From: Bin87 sp034421995
GTDB lineage: Bacteria; Chloroflexota; Dehalococcoidia; Lucifugimonadales; UBA3495
NCBI GenBank assembly: GCA_034421995.1
Contig: DAOUJY010000057.1
Span: 1 to 64,000, forward strand
Length of the DNA: 64,000 nt
Reading direction: 5' to 3'
The notes beneath the pieces were generated by a model. It searched no databases and had not been told where the DNA came from. It saw only the letters and a program-made list of their open reading frames with translations. Made by a program: the position numbers and the translations under genes. Below are positions 30,713 to 40,024 of this stretch, piece by piece. Numbering within the stretch: position 1 is the stretch's first letter; the number at the start of each line of letters is the position of its first letter.

Positions 30713-33463
30713 TCAGTTTAGCGCATCGCGGACAAGGTTAACCACGCTGTCCAGCGCCGCGCCCAGGCGCTCCGGCTGGCGTCCGCCGGCCTGGGCCGTT
30801 TCGGGACGGCCGCCGCCGCCGCCGCCCATGAGCTTGGCGGCGTCGCGGGCAATGTTGCCGGCGTGGAGGCCGCGATCCACCAGGTCGGGGGTGAGCATGG
30901 TGACGATGATGGGAGAGCCGTCGATAACCGCCCCCAAGGCTACCACCACGCTGTCCAGCTTCTGCTTGAGGAAGTCGCCCATCTCGCGCATGGCCTCAAC
31001 GTTATGGGCCGAGGTCACTCCGGACACCAGTTTCACGCCGTCCACGTCCCGGGTGCGGTTGAGCAGGGATTCGGCCTCGGAGCGCAGGCCGGCCCGCTCC
31101 GCGTCGGCCAGGCGGCGGCGCAGCGTTTCGGTGTCGGCCATGTAGGCGTCCAGGCGGGCCTCCAGCTCGGGAACCGGAGCCTGCAACTTCCGCGAGATTG
31201 CCTCCAGGGTGGCCGACTGCTGCACGAAAAGGTCCTCGGCGGCCCGGCCCGTCATGGCCTCGATGCGACGCATCCCGCCGCCGATGCTGGACTCGCCCAG
31301 CACGACCAGAGTGCCCACCTCGCCGGTGGCGTGGACGTGGGTACCGCCACAAACCTCAAAGCTGAAGGGGTCTTCGTAGTCCCGCTCATCGGAGTTCGAG
31401 CCGCCCATGCGCACCACGCGCACCACGTCGCCGTAGCGGTCGCCGAAGAAGGCCAGCGCGCCATCGCGCACGGCGTCAGTATAAGTGGTCTCCTGGGCGG
31501 TCACGGCCAGGTTCTCGCGAACCTTGCGGTTGGCCAGGCTCTGCACGGCCAGTTGCTCGTCGTAGGTCATCGCGCCGACGTGGTTGAAGTCAAAGCGCAG
31601 CCGGCCCGTGTCGCACAGGGAACCGGCCTGCCGCACGTGGGGGCCGAGGACAGAGCGCAAGGCGGCGTGGAGCAGATGCGTGCCGCTGTGGTTGCGCGAT
31701 GCGTCCAGGCGGCGTTCCGTCTCAACCCGGGCGGCCACGGCCTCGCCCAGCGCGATATCGCCGTCGGAAACCACGCCACGATGAACAATCAGACCGGCCA
31801 CAGGGCTCTGGGTGTCGTTAACCTGGACGCGCCCGTTGGGTCCGGCGATGACGCCCCGGTCGCCCACCTGACCGCCGCCCTCGGCGTAGAAGCAGGTTTC
31901 GGCCAGCACGATCTCCACCTGCTGCCCCCGGGTGGCGTGACCCACCGCCTCGCCGTCGCGCAGGATGCCCAGGATGCGCGACTCAACGGCGGTCTGCTGG
32001 TAGCCGTTGAACGGAGTATGTCCGGCGCCCAGGTTCTCGTAGGCGGTGACAATTTCCATGCCGCCCGTTACCTGGTGGCCGGCCCGGTCTCTTTCCCGTT
32101 TGGCCTCCATCTCGGCGTTGAACCCGTCCATGTCCACGGCCAGGCCGTACTCCCGACGGCCGATTTCGTCCACCAGCTCCGGCGGAAAACCGTAGGTGTC
32201 GTAGAGTTCAAAAGCCACCGCGCCGTCAATGACACCGACCGAGCGGGATGTTTCCAGCCGCTCTTCCAGTAGTGGTCCGCCTCTGGCGAGATTGTCCAGA
32301 AACTGAGTTTCCTCCAGCCCGACCACGCGGCGGATGAAGTCGCCATTCTCATCGAGGGCCGGGTAGGCAGCGGCGAACCGTCCGATCACCGCGCCGGCAA
32401 CGTCGGTCATAAAGGGGCGGTCCAGACCCAACTGCCGGCCGTAGCGGATGGCGCGGCGGATGATGCGGCGCAGCACGTAGCCGCGCTCGCTGTTGGAGGG
32501 CACCACGCCGTCGCTGATGAGGAACGACGCGGCCCGGGCGTGCTCGGCGACTACGCGGATGGCGTAGTCGGTATCGGCGCTTTCGCCGTACTCGTAGCCG
32601 GTCAGACCGCAAACCGCGTCGATGATGGGCTGGAACAAATCGGTCTCATAGACGTTGGGCTTGCCCTGCAGCACGGCGGCGGCCCGCTCCAGGCCCATGC
32701 CGGTGTCCACGCTGGGCGCCGGCAGCGGCGTGCGGACGCCCTCCAGGTCCTGGTAGAACTGCATGAACACCAGGTTCCACAGCTCCACGAATCGCTCGCA
32801 GTCGCAGTTGGGGTGGCACCCGCCCGGTTCGGCGGGAATGCCCTCGTCGGCCTCCCGGCGCAGCATTGCAGTCAGCTCGTCCGGCGGCATCATCTCGTCG
32901 GTCACGGGATGCTGGCCACGGCCCTTTTCGGCCCCGCCGTCGTAGTGCAGCTCGGAACAGGGGCCGGTGGGGCCCTCCAGGCCGGCCGGCCCCCACCAGT
33001 TGTCGCTGTTGCCATAGCGGTAGATGCGTTCCGGCGGCACGCCGATGTCGTTATGCCAGAGGTCGTAAGCCTCGTCGTCGTCCAGGTGGACGGTTACGTA
33101 CATTCGCTCCGCTTCCAGCCCGAACACGTTGGTGCAGAGGTCCCAGGCAAAGGCCACGGCGTCCTTCTTAAAGTAGTCGCCGATGCTGAAGTTCCCCAGC
33201 ATCTCGAAAAAGGTGAGGTGCTTGTGATCGCCCACCTCGTCAATGTCGGTGGTGCGGAAGGACTTCTGGCAGCTGGTGAGACGGCGGCGCGGCGGCGTCT
33301 GCTCGCCCATGAAGAAAGGCTTGAAGGGCACCATGCCGGCGGAAGTGAACATCAGCGTCGGATCGCCGGCGGGAATCAGCGACGCGGAGGGCATATAGAG
33401 ATGCCCCCGTTCCTCAAAGAATTGGCTGAAAGATCTGCGTATGCTGTCGCCGGCGGTGTCCAT
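30713..33463 (-). CDS. alaS: Alanine-tRNA ligase
   Basis: A 916-residue class II aminoacyl-tRNA synthetase. The N-terminus reads FFEERGHLYMPSASLIPAGD with PTLMFTSAGMVPFKPFF. The editing-domain zinc site is HSGTHLLHAALR with CGGTHVHATGE. The C-terminal DHHA1 region includes LMGGGGGGRPETAQAGG. Length and domain order are normal. The editing domain removes Ser and Gly from tRNA-Ala. Confidence 0.96.
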   Translation of the reverse strand: MDTAGDSIRRSFSQFFEERGHLYMPSASLIPAGDPTLMFTSAGMVPFKPFFMGEQTPPRRRLTSCQKSFRTTDIDEVGDHKHLTFFEMLGNFSIGDYFKKDAVAFAWDLCTNVFGLEAERMYVTVHLDDDEAYDLWHNDIGVPPERIYRYGNSDNWWGPAGLEGPTGPCSELHYDGGAEKGRGQHPVTDEMMPPDELTAMLRREADEGIPAEPGGCHPNCDCERFVELWNLVFMQFYQDLEGVRTPLPAPSVDTGMGLERAAAVLQGKPNVYETDLFQPIIDAVCGLTGYEYGESADTDYAIRVVAEHARAASFLISDGVVPSNSERGYVLRRIIRRAIRYGRQLGLDRPFMTDVAGAVIGRFAAAYPALDENGDFIRRVVGLEETQFLDNLARGGPLLEERLETSRSVGVIDGAVAFELYDTYGFPPELVDEIGRREYGLAVDMDGFNAEMEAKRERDRAGHQVTGGMEIVTAYENLGAGHTPFNGYQQTAVESRILGILRDGEAVGHATRGQQVEIVLAETCFYAEGGGQVGDRGVIAGPNGRVQVNDTQSPVAGLIVHRGVVSDGDIALGEAVAARVETERRLDASRNHSGTHLLHAALRSVLGPHVRQAGSLCDTGRLRFDFNHVGAMTYDEQLAVQSLANRKVRENLAVTAQETTYTDAVRDGALAFFGDRYGDVVRVVRMGGSNSDERDYEDPFSFEVCGGTHVHATGEVGTLVVLGESSIGGGMRRIEAMTGRAAEDLFVQQSATLEAISRKLQAPVPELEARLDAYMADTETLRRRLADAERAGLRSEAESLLNRTRDVDGVKLVSGVTSAHNVEAMREMGDFLKQKLDSVVVALGAVIDGSPIIVTMLTPDLVDRGLHAGNIARDAAKLMGGGGGGRPETAQAGGRQPERLGAALDSVVNLVRDALN

Positions 33464-33547
33464 AGGGGTTACGACTCCCGTGCATAGGATTACGAAACTG
33501 CGCGATTGGGGGGCGCAACCGATTGTAGGATAGGCGCGCGGCGAGCG

Positions 33548-34090
33548 TCAACGACTGACGCCGGCATCCCCACGGAGGAAGTCAATCAACCGGGCGAAGT
33601 TGGGGCAGGCGTTGTACACAGTATTGGGGTTGAGTTGATTCAGCAGACCTACGTCGTCCCGGCCTTTCGAGTACCGTTGCTTTGCACATTCCCTGGTGGC
33701 GTTGCGTAGTGCGTTGTCAATGTCCTGGATTGAAACTTCCTCGACGTTCCAGTTCCGAGGCAACGCGCTTTCGCGAAATCCAGCGCCGAAATGATTGCGC
33801 AGAGCATTCCGGTCAGCAATGAACCACGCTTCCATCTTCCGAACCATGAAGAAGGCGCGGTTGGCTGCGCCGATTTGGGACGCCACACGCTGGGCTAACT
33901 GCGGCAGATCTTCACCTTCGCTGTCTATGAGCAGTAACCCGTTCCTACCCTCATCATTGACACATTCCTGAATAGCATTGTCGCCTGATCCGCAGGGTTG
34001 AATTTTGAGGTCGATTGGGCCGGTGGCGCGCCGGATGAATTGCGCCATTGGCGGGCGAAGATGATTGCCGCCTTCCAGGTACAGTATCAC
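33548..34090 (-). CDS. DUF4276-like (TOPRIM-type) partner of the second ATPase
   Basis: A 180-residue protein. The acidic strand end LLLIDSEGED and the hallmark FFMVRKMEAWFIADRNALR, with FGAGFRESALP, are typical of DUF4276. The last part (YSKGRDDVGLLNQLNPN) recalls the family's C-terminal helix. It follows the ATPase by four bases. The same acidic-strand and E-x-W layout is seen in 2779-3363. A TOPRIM-like nuclease function is inference. Confidence 0.75.
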   Translation of the reverse strand: MILYLEGGNHLRPPMAQFIRRATGPIDLKIQPCGSGDNAIQECVNDEGRNGLLLIDSEGEDLPQLAQRVASQIGAANRAFFMVRKMEAWFIADRNALRNHFGAGFRESALPRNWNVEEVSIQDIDNALRNATRECAKQRYSKGRDDVGLLNQLNPNTVYNACPNFARLIDFLRGDAGVSR

Positions 34091-34094
34091 TGAA

Positions 34095-35330
34095 TTACCA
34101 CCTCACCCCACCAAGTGCGCCGCTCATCCACATTTCGCTCAATCCATACACTACCAGTTCCTTGCCCGTCTGCTGGTAGATGTCCTGCCACTCGCGCAGT
34201 TCCTTATACGACGGCCGGTGAAAACGGGTGCCTTCCGCGGCGTCTCGCTCGCACACTACTACGAACTCTGCTTTTGGTTCCGGTGGGAGCAGACTGACCA
34301 ACTCGGGTGAATGAGTAGTGACGATAATCTGGGTCCGCTCAGCGGCTTTGCGCAGCAGTTCCGCTATGAGGCCGAGGGAATCGGGGTGCATGGCGATTTC
34401 CGGCTCCTCGATGCAGATCAGCGGCGGCGGCTCCGGATGGCACAGGATGGCCAGCAGGGCGATGAAACGGATGGTGCCGTCGGACAGGCGAGTGGCTGGG
34501 ATGGGACGGGACAAACCAGTTTCCCTTGCTGTTAGCCGAATCATGCTGTCGAACACTGGCGTGTGTAGGCTTTGGTAAGTCTCGTAAAACCTTCCCAAGC
34601 AGGAGTCCAAGGTTGGCCCAAGCCCTTGGTTCTCCCGCAGGTCGTTTACCACCAGAGAGAGGTTGCTGAAGTCCTCTTCCAGAAAGCTGGAGTCCCCGTC
34701 GGTACGCTGAGGGCTGCGGGTCGGGCTGTGACGGCCGACCGTCCAGCTTCGGTAAAACCTGATAGCGGCCAACAGTCGGGCAACATCGTCAGCTATAGGG
34801 TAGTGAAGTCGATCTCTTATCTCACCCAACACGGACGTACCAAGACTGGCGAAATCCGCAGTAGAAACGGTGTCACCGGTCTCGGTAGGGTCAAACAGCC
34901 CGCCGTTGGAAATTGTTGCATCCCTATAGCCCCTCTTGACAACCGCGGGCAAACTTTCAGGAAATCCCAGCAAAGCAAGGTTTTCCGACGTTACATCATA
35001 GTGTCCGGTGTTTCTAACGACAGTCAGACCCAATCGGTATTCGAGAAACGCCGGCAGATTGCCAGTATCAAGCACCGCACAAATCTCTGGCGCGCTCAGC
35101 ACTGCCTCCGAGGTTTGCTGATCACCATTCCAAACCCAGTCGCTGATAGGCCCGCTGCGCCGAAAATATGCGGGTAGATCCCCGGGTACGGCTTGCAACA
35201 GCGCGACCGCGTCAATCAAGTTCGACTTGCCGGACCCGTTGGCGCCAATCAGCACGTTCAAAGGCTGCAGGTCCAGCTTGGTGTCCTTGAACGAGAGGAT
35301 GTTCTTGAGGTGCAGCGATTTGATCAGCAT
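34095..35330 (-). CDS. RecF/SMC-like AAA ATPase, second ATPase/TOPRIM-like pair
   Basis: A 411-residue ATPase. Walker A is LNVLIGANGSGKSNLIDAVA, the signature LSDGTIRFIALLAIL, Walker B LICIEEPEIAMHP and the switch VTTHSPELV. It resembles 1541-2782 in order and spacing of motifs, though the sequence is clearly different. Its start (MLIKSLHLKNILSFKD) follows AGGGGGTT. Partner gene 33548-34090 is directly downstream. Confidence 0.85.
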   Translation of the reverse strand: MLIKSLHLKNILSFKDTKLDLQPLNVLIGANGSGKSNLIDAVALLQAVPGDLPAYFRRSGPISDWVWNGDQQTSEAVLSAPEICAVLDTGNLPAFLEYRLGLTVVRNTGHYDVTSENLALLGFPESLPAVVKRGYRDATISNGGLFDPTETGDTVSTADFASLGTSVLGEIRDRLHYPIADDVARLLAAIRFYRSWTVGRHSPTRSPQRTDGDSSFLEEDFSNLSLVVNDLRENQGLGPTLDSCLGRFYETYQSLHTPVFDSMIRLTARETGLSRPIPATRLSDGTIRFIALLAILCHPEPPPLICIEEPEIAMHPDSLGLIAELLRKAAERTQIIVTTHSPELVSLLPPEPKAEFVVVCERDAAEGTRFHRPSYKELREWQDIYQQTGKELVVYGLSEMWMSGALGGVRW

Positions 35331-35434
35331 GGCAACCCCCTACCGGGTAGGCGCCGGCCCTTCCGTTAAGAATAGGCCGGCGCGCCCATAGCGCTGACGG
35401 CCTGCATATCCCCACTATGTTACCATAGGCCCAA

Positions 35435-36361
35435 ATGCAGACTGCTCCCGCACACCCCGGCCCTTTCCGATCCATCACGGCCAAGGTTCCGCATTATCTC
35501 AACGCCATCAACGTGTCGGAATCGTTGTTCGCGATGCCCTTCGGCTACATCGGGATGGTGCTGGCGTCCCACTACTCCGGCGGCAGCGGGTGGCCCGGCT
35601 GGCACGTTTTCATCTGGATCACGCTAGCCTTCCTGGGCGTCCGCACGCTGGGGATGTCAGCCAACCGCATCATCAACGCCAGAGAGGACGCGCAGAACCC
35701 GCGCACGGCCGGCCGGCACATACCCGCCGGCATCCTGAAACCGCTGGAGGTCGGCGGCATGGCGACGGTGGGCGCGGCCATCTTTTTCGTCGCCGCCTGG
35801 CAGCTGAACCCGCTGGCGCTGATGCTGGCGCCGGTGGCGGCGGCTTACGTGGTGCTCTACTCCTTCGCCAAGTATTACACCTGGCTGTGCAGCCTGATGC
35901 TGGGGCTGGCCCTGTCCATCGCGCCGTCGGGAGCCTGGATCGGCGTGACCGGCCAGCTGATCTGGCAGCCGGCGCTGCTGACCTTCGCCGTGGCCATGTG
36001 GGCCGGCGGCTTCGAGACCATTTACGGCAGCCTGGACTACGATTTCGACCGGGCCAACCGCATCAACTCCATCGCTTCCCGGTTCGGCGTCCGCAACGCC
36101 ATCCGCACCACGCGGGTCCTGCACAGCCTGGCCGCCGCCGCGCTGCTGGCCCTGGGAATCTGGATGGGCCTCAACGTCTTCTACTTCATGGGCTGGGCCG
36201 TGGCCGTGGTCCTGCTGGTATATGAGAACAACCTGGTCAAAGGGGGCGAGCCGGCCAAGGTGGGCAAAGCTTTCGCCTTCAACAAGTACATCTCCACGCA
36301 ACTGCTGGCCTTCACCATACTGGCCGTGGCGCTCCCCTTCGAGGGCTTCCTGCCGTGGTAG
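35435..36361 (+). CDS. ubiA: UbiA-family prenyltransferase
   Basis: A 308-residue polytopic membrane protein. The first polyprenyl-diphosphate-binding motif is NRIINAREDAQNPRTAGRHI, where the first Asp of the usual N-x-x-x-D is replaced by Asn. The second is YGSLDYDFDRANRINSIASR. Eight or nine membrane helices are visible. It joins a polyprenyl chain to an aromatic acid in quinone synthesis. With ubiE and ubiX in the window, a menaquinone pathway is likely, possibly of the futalosine type. Confidence 0.88.
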   Translation: MQTAPAHPGPFRSITAKVPHYLNAINVSESLFAMPFGYIGMVLASHYSGGSGWPGWHVFIWITLAFLGVRTLGMSANRIINAREDAQNPRTAGRHIPAGILKPLEVGGMATVGAAIFFVAAWQLNPLALMLAPVAAAYVVLYSFAKYYTWLCSLMLGLALSIAPSGAWIGVTGQLIWQPALLTFAVAMWAGGFETIYGSLDYDFDRANRINSIASRFGVRNAIRTTRVLHSLAAAALLALGIWMGLNVFYFMGWAVAVVLLVYENNLVKGGEPAKVGKAFAFNKYISTQLLAFTILAVALPFEGFLPW

Positions 36362-36481
36362 GCGGTGGTTAGAATCAGGGTGTTCAGTCTGGAAGGCGTG
36401 CGACCACCGGGAGGTTGCTTCTGACGACGTGACATACTGAATACGTCCAACTCCCTGAGCGCCATTCAACCGGAGGCAACT

Positions 36482-36799
36482 ATGAGCGAGTCCATACCGT
36501 TCCATGAAAAATTGCATACGCTCACCACAGAAGAGTTCAAAGAGCAATGCCTGGCGATTATCGCCGCCGTCTGCGAACAGGACGGAAAGGCAATCATCTT
36601 TGATGGTGATAAACCCGTCGTGCAGATAACGCGGTATCAGGAAGTACAAGACCCTCTGCGCGGTTCTCTCAAAGGCCGTGCGCAAATCCACGGCGACATC
36701 GTATCTCCGCTGCCGCCGGAATGGTACACCTTATGCACCGACCAAGATGAGGAATGGTACGCTCCATATACCGGCCAAGATGAGGAGCAACCTGCTTGA
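36482..36799 (+). CDS. Phd/YefM-type antitoxin
   Basis: A 105-residue protein. The N-terminal TLTTEEFKEQCLAIIAAVCE and FDGDKPVVQITRY match Phd/YefM DNA-binding antitoxins. The LRGSLKGRAQIHGDIVSPLP stretch is usual for the VapC-linked branch. The tail holds an 11-residue tandem duplication (EWYTLCTDQDE, EWYAPYTGQDE). It is coupled to the PIN gene, with a four-base overlap. Confidence 0.8.
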   Translation: MSESIPFHEKLHTLTTEEFKEQCLAIIAAVCEQDGKAIIFDGDKPVVQITRYQEVQDPLRGSLKGRAQIHGDIVSPLPPEWYTLCTDQDEEWYAPYTGQDEEQPA

Positions 36800-37194
36800 T
36801 ACTGCCGGATACGCATACCCTGATCTGGTACACGACCCTAAATCCTCGGCTCGGGCCACTGGCCGACCGCCGCATCCGGGAAGCAATCGCGGATGGCGAC
36901 ATCGCTTTCTCGGCTATATCCATTTGGGAAGTAGCCCTGCTGTTGTCAAAGAGGCGACTCACGCTTGGCGTAACCGCCATGCAGTGGCGTCAAAACCTAA
37001 TCGAGGCAGGGCTGATCGAAATCCCGGTTGACGGCGCAATCGCCGCCCCCTCCGTTGCCTTGCCTGATTTCCACGACGACCCTGCCGACCGCATCATCAT
37101 CGCCACCGCCCTGGAAGGCCACCAGCTAATCACCGACGACCGTAACATCCTGGACTGGACCGGCCAACTTGACCGGTTCCCCGCCCGCCGGTGA
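36796..37194 (+). CDS. PIN-domain toxin (VapC-like)
   Basis: About 132 residues. Acidic PIN positions lie in LPDTHTLIWYT, SISIWEVALL, DDPADRIIIATAL and LITDDRNIL. It is a predicted RNase toxin. The start is TTG overlapping the antitoxin stop. Second toxin-antitoxin module of the window. Confidence 0.85.
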   Translation: MILPDTHTLIWYTTLNPRLGPLADRRIREAIADGDIAFSAISIWEVALLLSKRRLTLGVTAMQWRQNLIEAGLIEIPVDGAIAAPSVALPDFHDDPADRIIIATALEGHQLITDDRNILDWTGQLDRFPARR

Positions 37195-37275
37195 ACAGAG
37201 TGAACTGTAATACACAATACACGAATCCATACTGGCAACCTCGTATCCCCGGTTCAATCCCTTGAAGGTTATTTT

Positions 37276-38079
37276 TTGGCCGGCGGCGTCTCCATCATTC
37301 AAGCAACATTCGCGCATTCATATTTTGTGGACCCAAACGCTGTACGGGCGAGAACACCCTACTATCCAGAGCGCGCCAGGCGTAGCCGGGAGCACTATCC
37401 CGGTCTCGATAAAGGAAATACAACCACTTGGCCGGGCGACGGACGGGAAATCCGTCTGGACGACAATCAATACGCTCAGTCGGCATGGGAGCGCTACACG
37501 GGTCATCGTCTTGCGCGTGGTTCTGGCTACGGACTGCGCCACATATGGGCGAATACACATAACCCAGATGCTTTCACGGCCGGCTGGAATTTCTGTTATA
37601 TGCCGTTCTGGGCTGGGATGCTAACCGAGGACCAGCACCCGCACCCAGAGTTACAGACTGCTATTCGCCAAGCTTCTTGGGAACTCTACTTTCGAGATGA
37701 CCCTGTCTGCCCGCCGCCCGAGTTCGTTGAGAATCCGGGGCTAGATTTGCGTGCAATCCTAGGTCAACAACCGTTGCTAATTCTGACTCGTGAAACTCTG
37801 GCCATGTCCACGGAGCCGCGTCAGCGAATGTCCAACATAAAAAGCGGTGGAGAATTCATCGAGCGTGTGAAAGAAATCAGATCAGAAACCCATCAAAGTT
37901 GGTCCAACATTTGCAAATCTGTCAGGGCGCTCCAGGATAAAGAGCACGAGCCGTTCGGAACGCGCAATGTTGAAAATAGCGCAAAATCCTGCGTCCGCAA
38001 AATTATGCGCGAAACAGGATTGGCCGTCGAGCAACTTGAAGCATTGCTGGGAGAGCACGGCTTCTGCCAATCCCGTTGA
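37276..38079 (+). CDS. Uncharacterised protein
   Basis: A 267-residue open frame with no obvious family. Aromatic- and His-rich central segments (YGLRHIWANTHNPDAFTAGW, then YMPFWAGMLTEDQHPHPEL) suggest a folded domain; the C-terminal third is helical and charged. The start is doubtful: the frame opens with TTG at 37276 and no ribosome site is seen, so it may be truncated at its 5' end. No known neighbour partner. Confidence 0.5.
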   Translation: MAGGVSIIQATFAHSYFVDPNAVRARTPYYPERARRSREHYPGLDKGNTTTWPGDGREIRLDDNQYAQSAWERYTGHRLARGSGYGLRHIWANTHNPDAFTAGWNFCYMPFWAGMLTEDQHPHPELQTAIRQASWELYFRDDPVCPPPEFVENPGLDLRAILGQQPLLILTRETLAMSTEPRQRMSNIKSGGEFIERVKEIRSETHQSWSNICKSVRALQDKEHEPFGTRNVENSAKSCVRKIMRETGLAVEQLEALLGEHGFCQSR

Positions 38080-38241
38080 CGCTCCCAACCTCCCGCCATA
38101 CAATTAACCCAGCAAATCCAAATACCCAAAGGCCGTGAAGGGGATTAGTAAGCGTCCAGCGAGGCCCAGAGAGCCGGAGTAGCTGCGAACCGGCGCCAGG
38201 CGCAGACGCCGAATGGACCCCGGAGCCGCCCGCCGAAAGAC

Positions 38242-38265
38242 CGTCACCCCGTACTTGATACGGGG
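38242..38265. repeat. CCCCGTACTTGATACGGGG hairpin repeat inside the T-box
   Basis: CGTCACCCCGTACTTGATAC plus GGGG. It is the hairpin found elsewhere as the nested loop of the larger palindromic repeat. It falls between stem I and the antiterminator domain, so it need not disrupt either. Confidence 0.75.
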
Positions 38266-38347
38266 TCAAGTAGGCCGGGCCGCGTGGGCTGCGTTAATCG
38301 CCCATCGAACACCGTATGCAGGGTGGCATTGCGGCCGTTTAGTCAGG

Positions 38348-38378
38348 CTCGTCCCGCCGGGGACGGGCTTTTTCTTTG
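38348..38378 (+). terminator. T-box terminator hairpin
   Basis: Arms GTCCC (38351-38355) and GGGAC (38360-38364) with flanking pairs, followed by GGGCTTTTTCTTT. The left arm would also pair with the T-box core in the antiterminator form. Confidence 0.75.
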
Positions 38379-38405
38379 GCCCGCCCTCGCCGCCCCCAGA
38401 CAACA

Positions 38406-39896
38406 ATGGACTGGAACATCGTGACTACCTACTACCCTACACTGGAACAAGTCCGCGTCATGGCCGGCCAGGGCAACCTGTGTCCGGTGTATCGCTCCAT
38501 CAACGCCGACCTGGAAACCCCCGTTTCGGCCTATCTCAAGGTCGCCCGACCTCCTTACTCTTTTCTGCTGGAATCGGTGGCCGGCGGCGAGCGCATCGGC
38601 CGCTACAGCTTCATCGGCACCGAACCCTACGACGTCTTCAGCACCGGCGCCGATCAGCCCTCCGGCCAGGTTGACCCCCTGACCCTGGTGCAGCGGGAGA
38701 TGGACTCCTACCAGCTAGTTCCAGTGGAGGGCCTGCCCCCCTTCCACGGCGGCGGCGTGGGTTATGTGGCCTACGACGCGGTGCATTACTTCGAGCCTCG
38801 CGTGCCCATGCCCGATGCCGACCCCCAGGGCCTGCCCGAGTCGGTGTTCATGTTCACCGACACCCTGCTGGTGTTCGACCACCTGCGCCACGACATCAAG
38901 GTGGTCAGCCACGCCCGGCTGGACGACGGCGATGTTGACGCCGCCTACGCGGCCGCCGTCGCCAAGATCGAGCGCATGGTGGACCGCTTGTCCCGCCCTC
39001 TGGAAATCCCGCCGGAGCTGCTGGCAACACCATCGCTCCCCGTCGGCGGCGATACTCAGTCCAACTTCACCGTACCCGAATACGAGGCGGTGATAGAGAA
39101 GTGCATCGAGTACATCTACGCCGGCGACGTTATCCAGGTGGTCAACTCCCAGCGTTTCAGTAGAAAGACCGACGCTCACCCCTTCCAGGTGTACCGCGCC
39201 CTGCGCAGCGGCAACCCGTCGCCCTATATGTACTACCTGGACCTCAACGGGTTCCAGATTGTCGGCGCGGCCATAGAGACCGTGGCCACCGTTCACGACG
39301 GCCCGTCCGGAGTCAAAACTGTGGCGACCCACCCCATCGCCGGCACCCGCCCCCGCGGCCGGACGCCGGCCGAGGACATCGCCCTGGAAGAGGAACTGAA
39401 GGGCAGCGAAAAACAGCAGGCCGAGCACATCATGCTATTGGACCTGGGCCGCAACGACATCGGGCGGGTCAGCGTTCCCGGCACCGTCCACGTCACCCAG
39501 TTCATGGACGTGGAGCGTTTCTCCCACGTCATGCACCTGGTATCCCACGTTGAGGGCCAACTGCGGCCCGATATGACCACCTACGACGCCCTGCGCGCCT
39601 GCTTCCCCGCCGGCACCGTGTCCGGCGCGCCCAAGATCCGCGCCATGGAGATCATCGCCGAGGTGGAGCAGGAACGGCGCGGCCCCTACGGCGGCGCGGT
39701 GGCCTACTTCAGCTACAACGGCAACATGGACACCGCCTTGGTCCTGCGCACCGGTATCTTCAAAGACGGCGTCATGTACGTCCAGGCCGGCGGCGGCGTG
39801 GTCGCCGACAGCGTCGCCGAGGACGAGTATATGGAAACCCGCCACAAGTCCGGCGCCATGATGCGCGCCATCGACACCGCCGAGGGCATCGCCTGA
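38406..39896 (+). CDS. trpE: Anthranilate synthase component I
   Basis: About 496 residues. The N-terminal Trp-binding region includes LLESVAGGERIGRYSFIGT. The chorismate-binding core shows IQVVNSQRF, THPIAGTRPRGRTP, ERFSHVMHLVSHVEG, FPAGTVSGAPKIRAMEII and YGGAVAYFSYNGNMDTALV. It makes anthranilate from chorismate using ammonia from TrpG (41176-41766). The ATG at 38406 was chosen by family length. A T-box leader precedes it. Confidence 0.95.
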   Translation: MDWNIVTTYYPTLEQVRVMAGQGNLCPVYRSINADLETPVSAYLKVARPPYSFLLESVAGGERIGRYSFIGTEPYDVFSTGADQPSGQVDPLTLVQREMDSYQLVPVEGLPPFHGGGVGYVAYDAVHYFEPRVPMPDADPQGLPESVFMFTDTLLVFDHLRHDIKVVSHARLDDGDVDAAYAAAVAKIERMVDRLSRPLEIPPELLATPSLPVGGDTQSNFTVPEYEAVIEKCIEYIYAGDVIQVVNSQRFSRKTDAHPFQVYRALRSGNPSPYMYYLDLNGFQIVGAAIETVATVHDGPSGVKTVATHPIAGTRPRGRTPAEDIALEEELKGSEKQQAEHIMLLDLGRNDIGRVSVPGTVHVTQFMDVERFSHVMHLVSHVEGQLRPDMTTYDALRACFPAGTVSGAPKIRAMEIIAEVEQERRGPYGGAVAYFSYNGNMDTALVLRTGIFKDGVMYVQAGGGVVADSVAEDEYMETRHKSGAMMRAIDTAEGIA

Positions 39897-39946
39897 TTGC
39901 ATTCGCGCTCGCTTGACGGTACATTGGCCGAAAATCACATGGGTTC

Positions 39947-40024
39947 ATGGATTTTGTAGTCCGATTTCATCCGGACTTTGAGCCGGAATTTGATGCGTTG
40001 CCTGATGCGGTTCGGATAGCATGA
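39947..40024 (+). pseudogene. Truncated HigB/RelE (Gp49-like) toxin remnant
   Basis: A 25-codon frame beginning MDFVVRFHPDFEPEFDALPD, the exact look of the start of phage Gp49/HigB-like toxins, then ending at a TGA after VRIA. It overlaps the TPR gene start by ATGA. Probably a gene fragment left by deletion. Confidence 0.5.

Larger units (their letters stand above)
38128..38378 (+). promoter_or_regulatory. T-box leader (tRNA-Trp sensing) of trpE
   Basis: Stem I features are present in order: an AGTA bulge (38147-38150), AGAGAGC (38168-38174), GCGAACCGGC, and a 3' side GAATGGACCCC that can pair with GGGG at the 5' side. The proposed specifier TGG is at 38214-38216. The T-box core GGGTGGCATTGCGG is at 38321-38334; TGGC pairs with a tRNA ending GCCA, matching the G discriminator of tRNA-Trp. 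An intrinsic terminator follows. A palindromic repeat lies between stem I and the antiterminator. It should switch trpE on when tRNA-Trp is uncharged. Confidence 0.8.

Noticed and set aside
30863..32272. Plus-strand open frame of 469 codons opposite alaS
   Set aside because: alaS is complete and unmistakable; the antisense frame has no recognisable sequence.
37240..37265. GGTTCAATCCC resembling a tRNA T-arm
   Set aside because: The flanking bases do not form a T-stem and there is no acceptor or anticodon arm.
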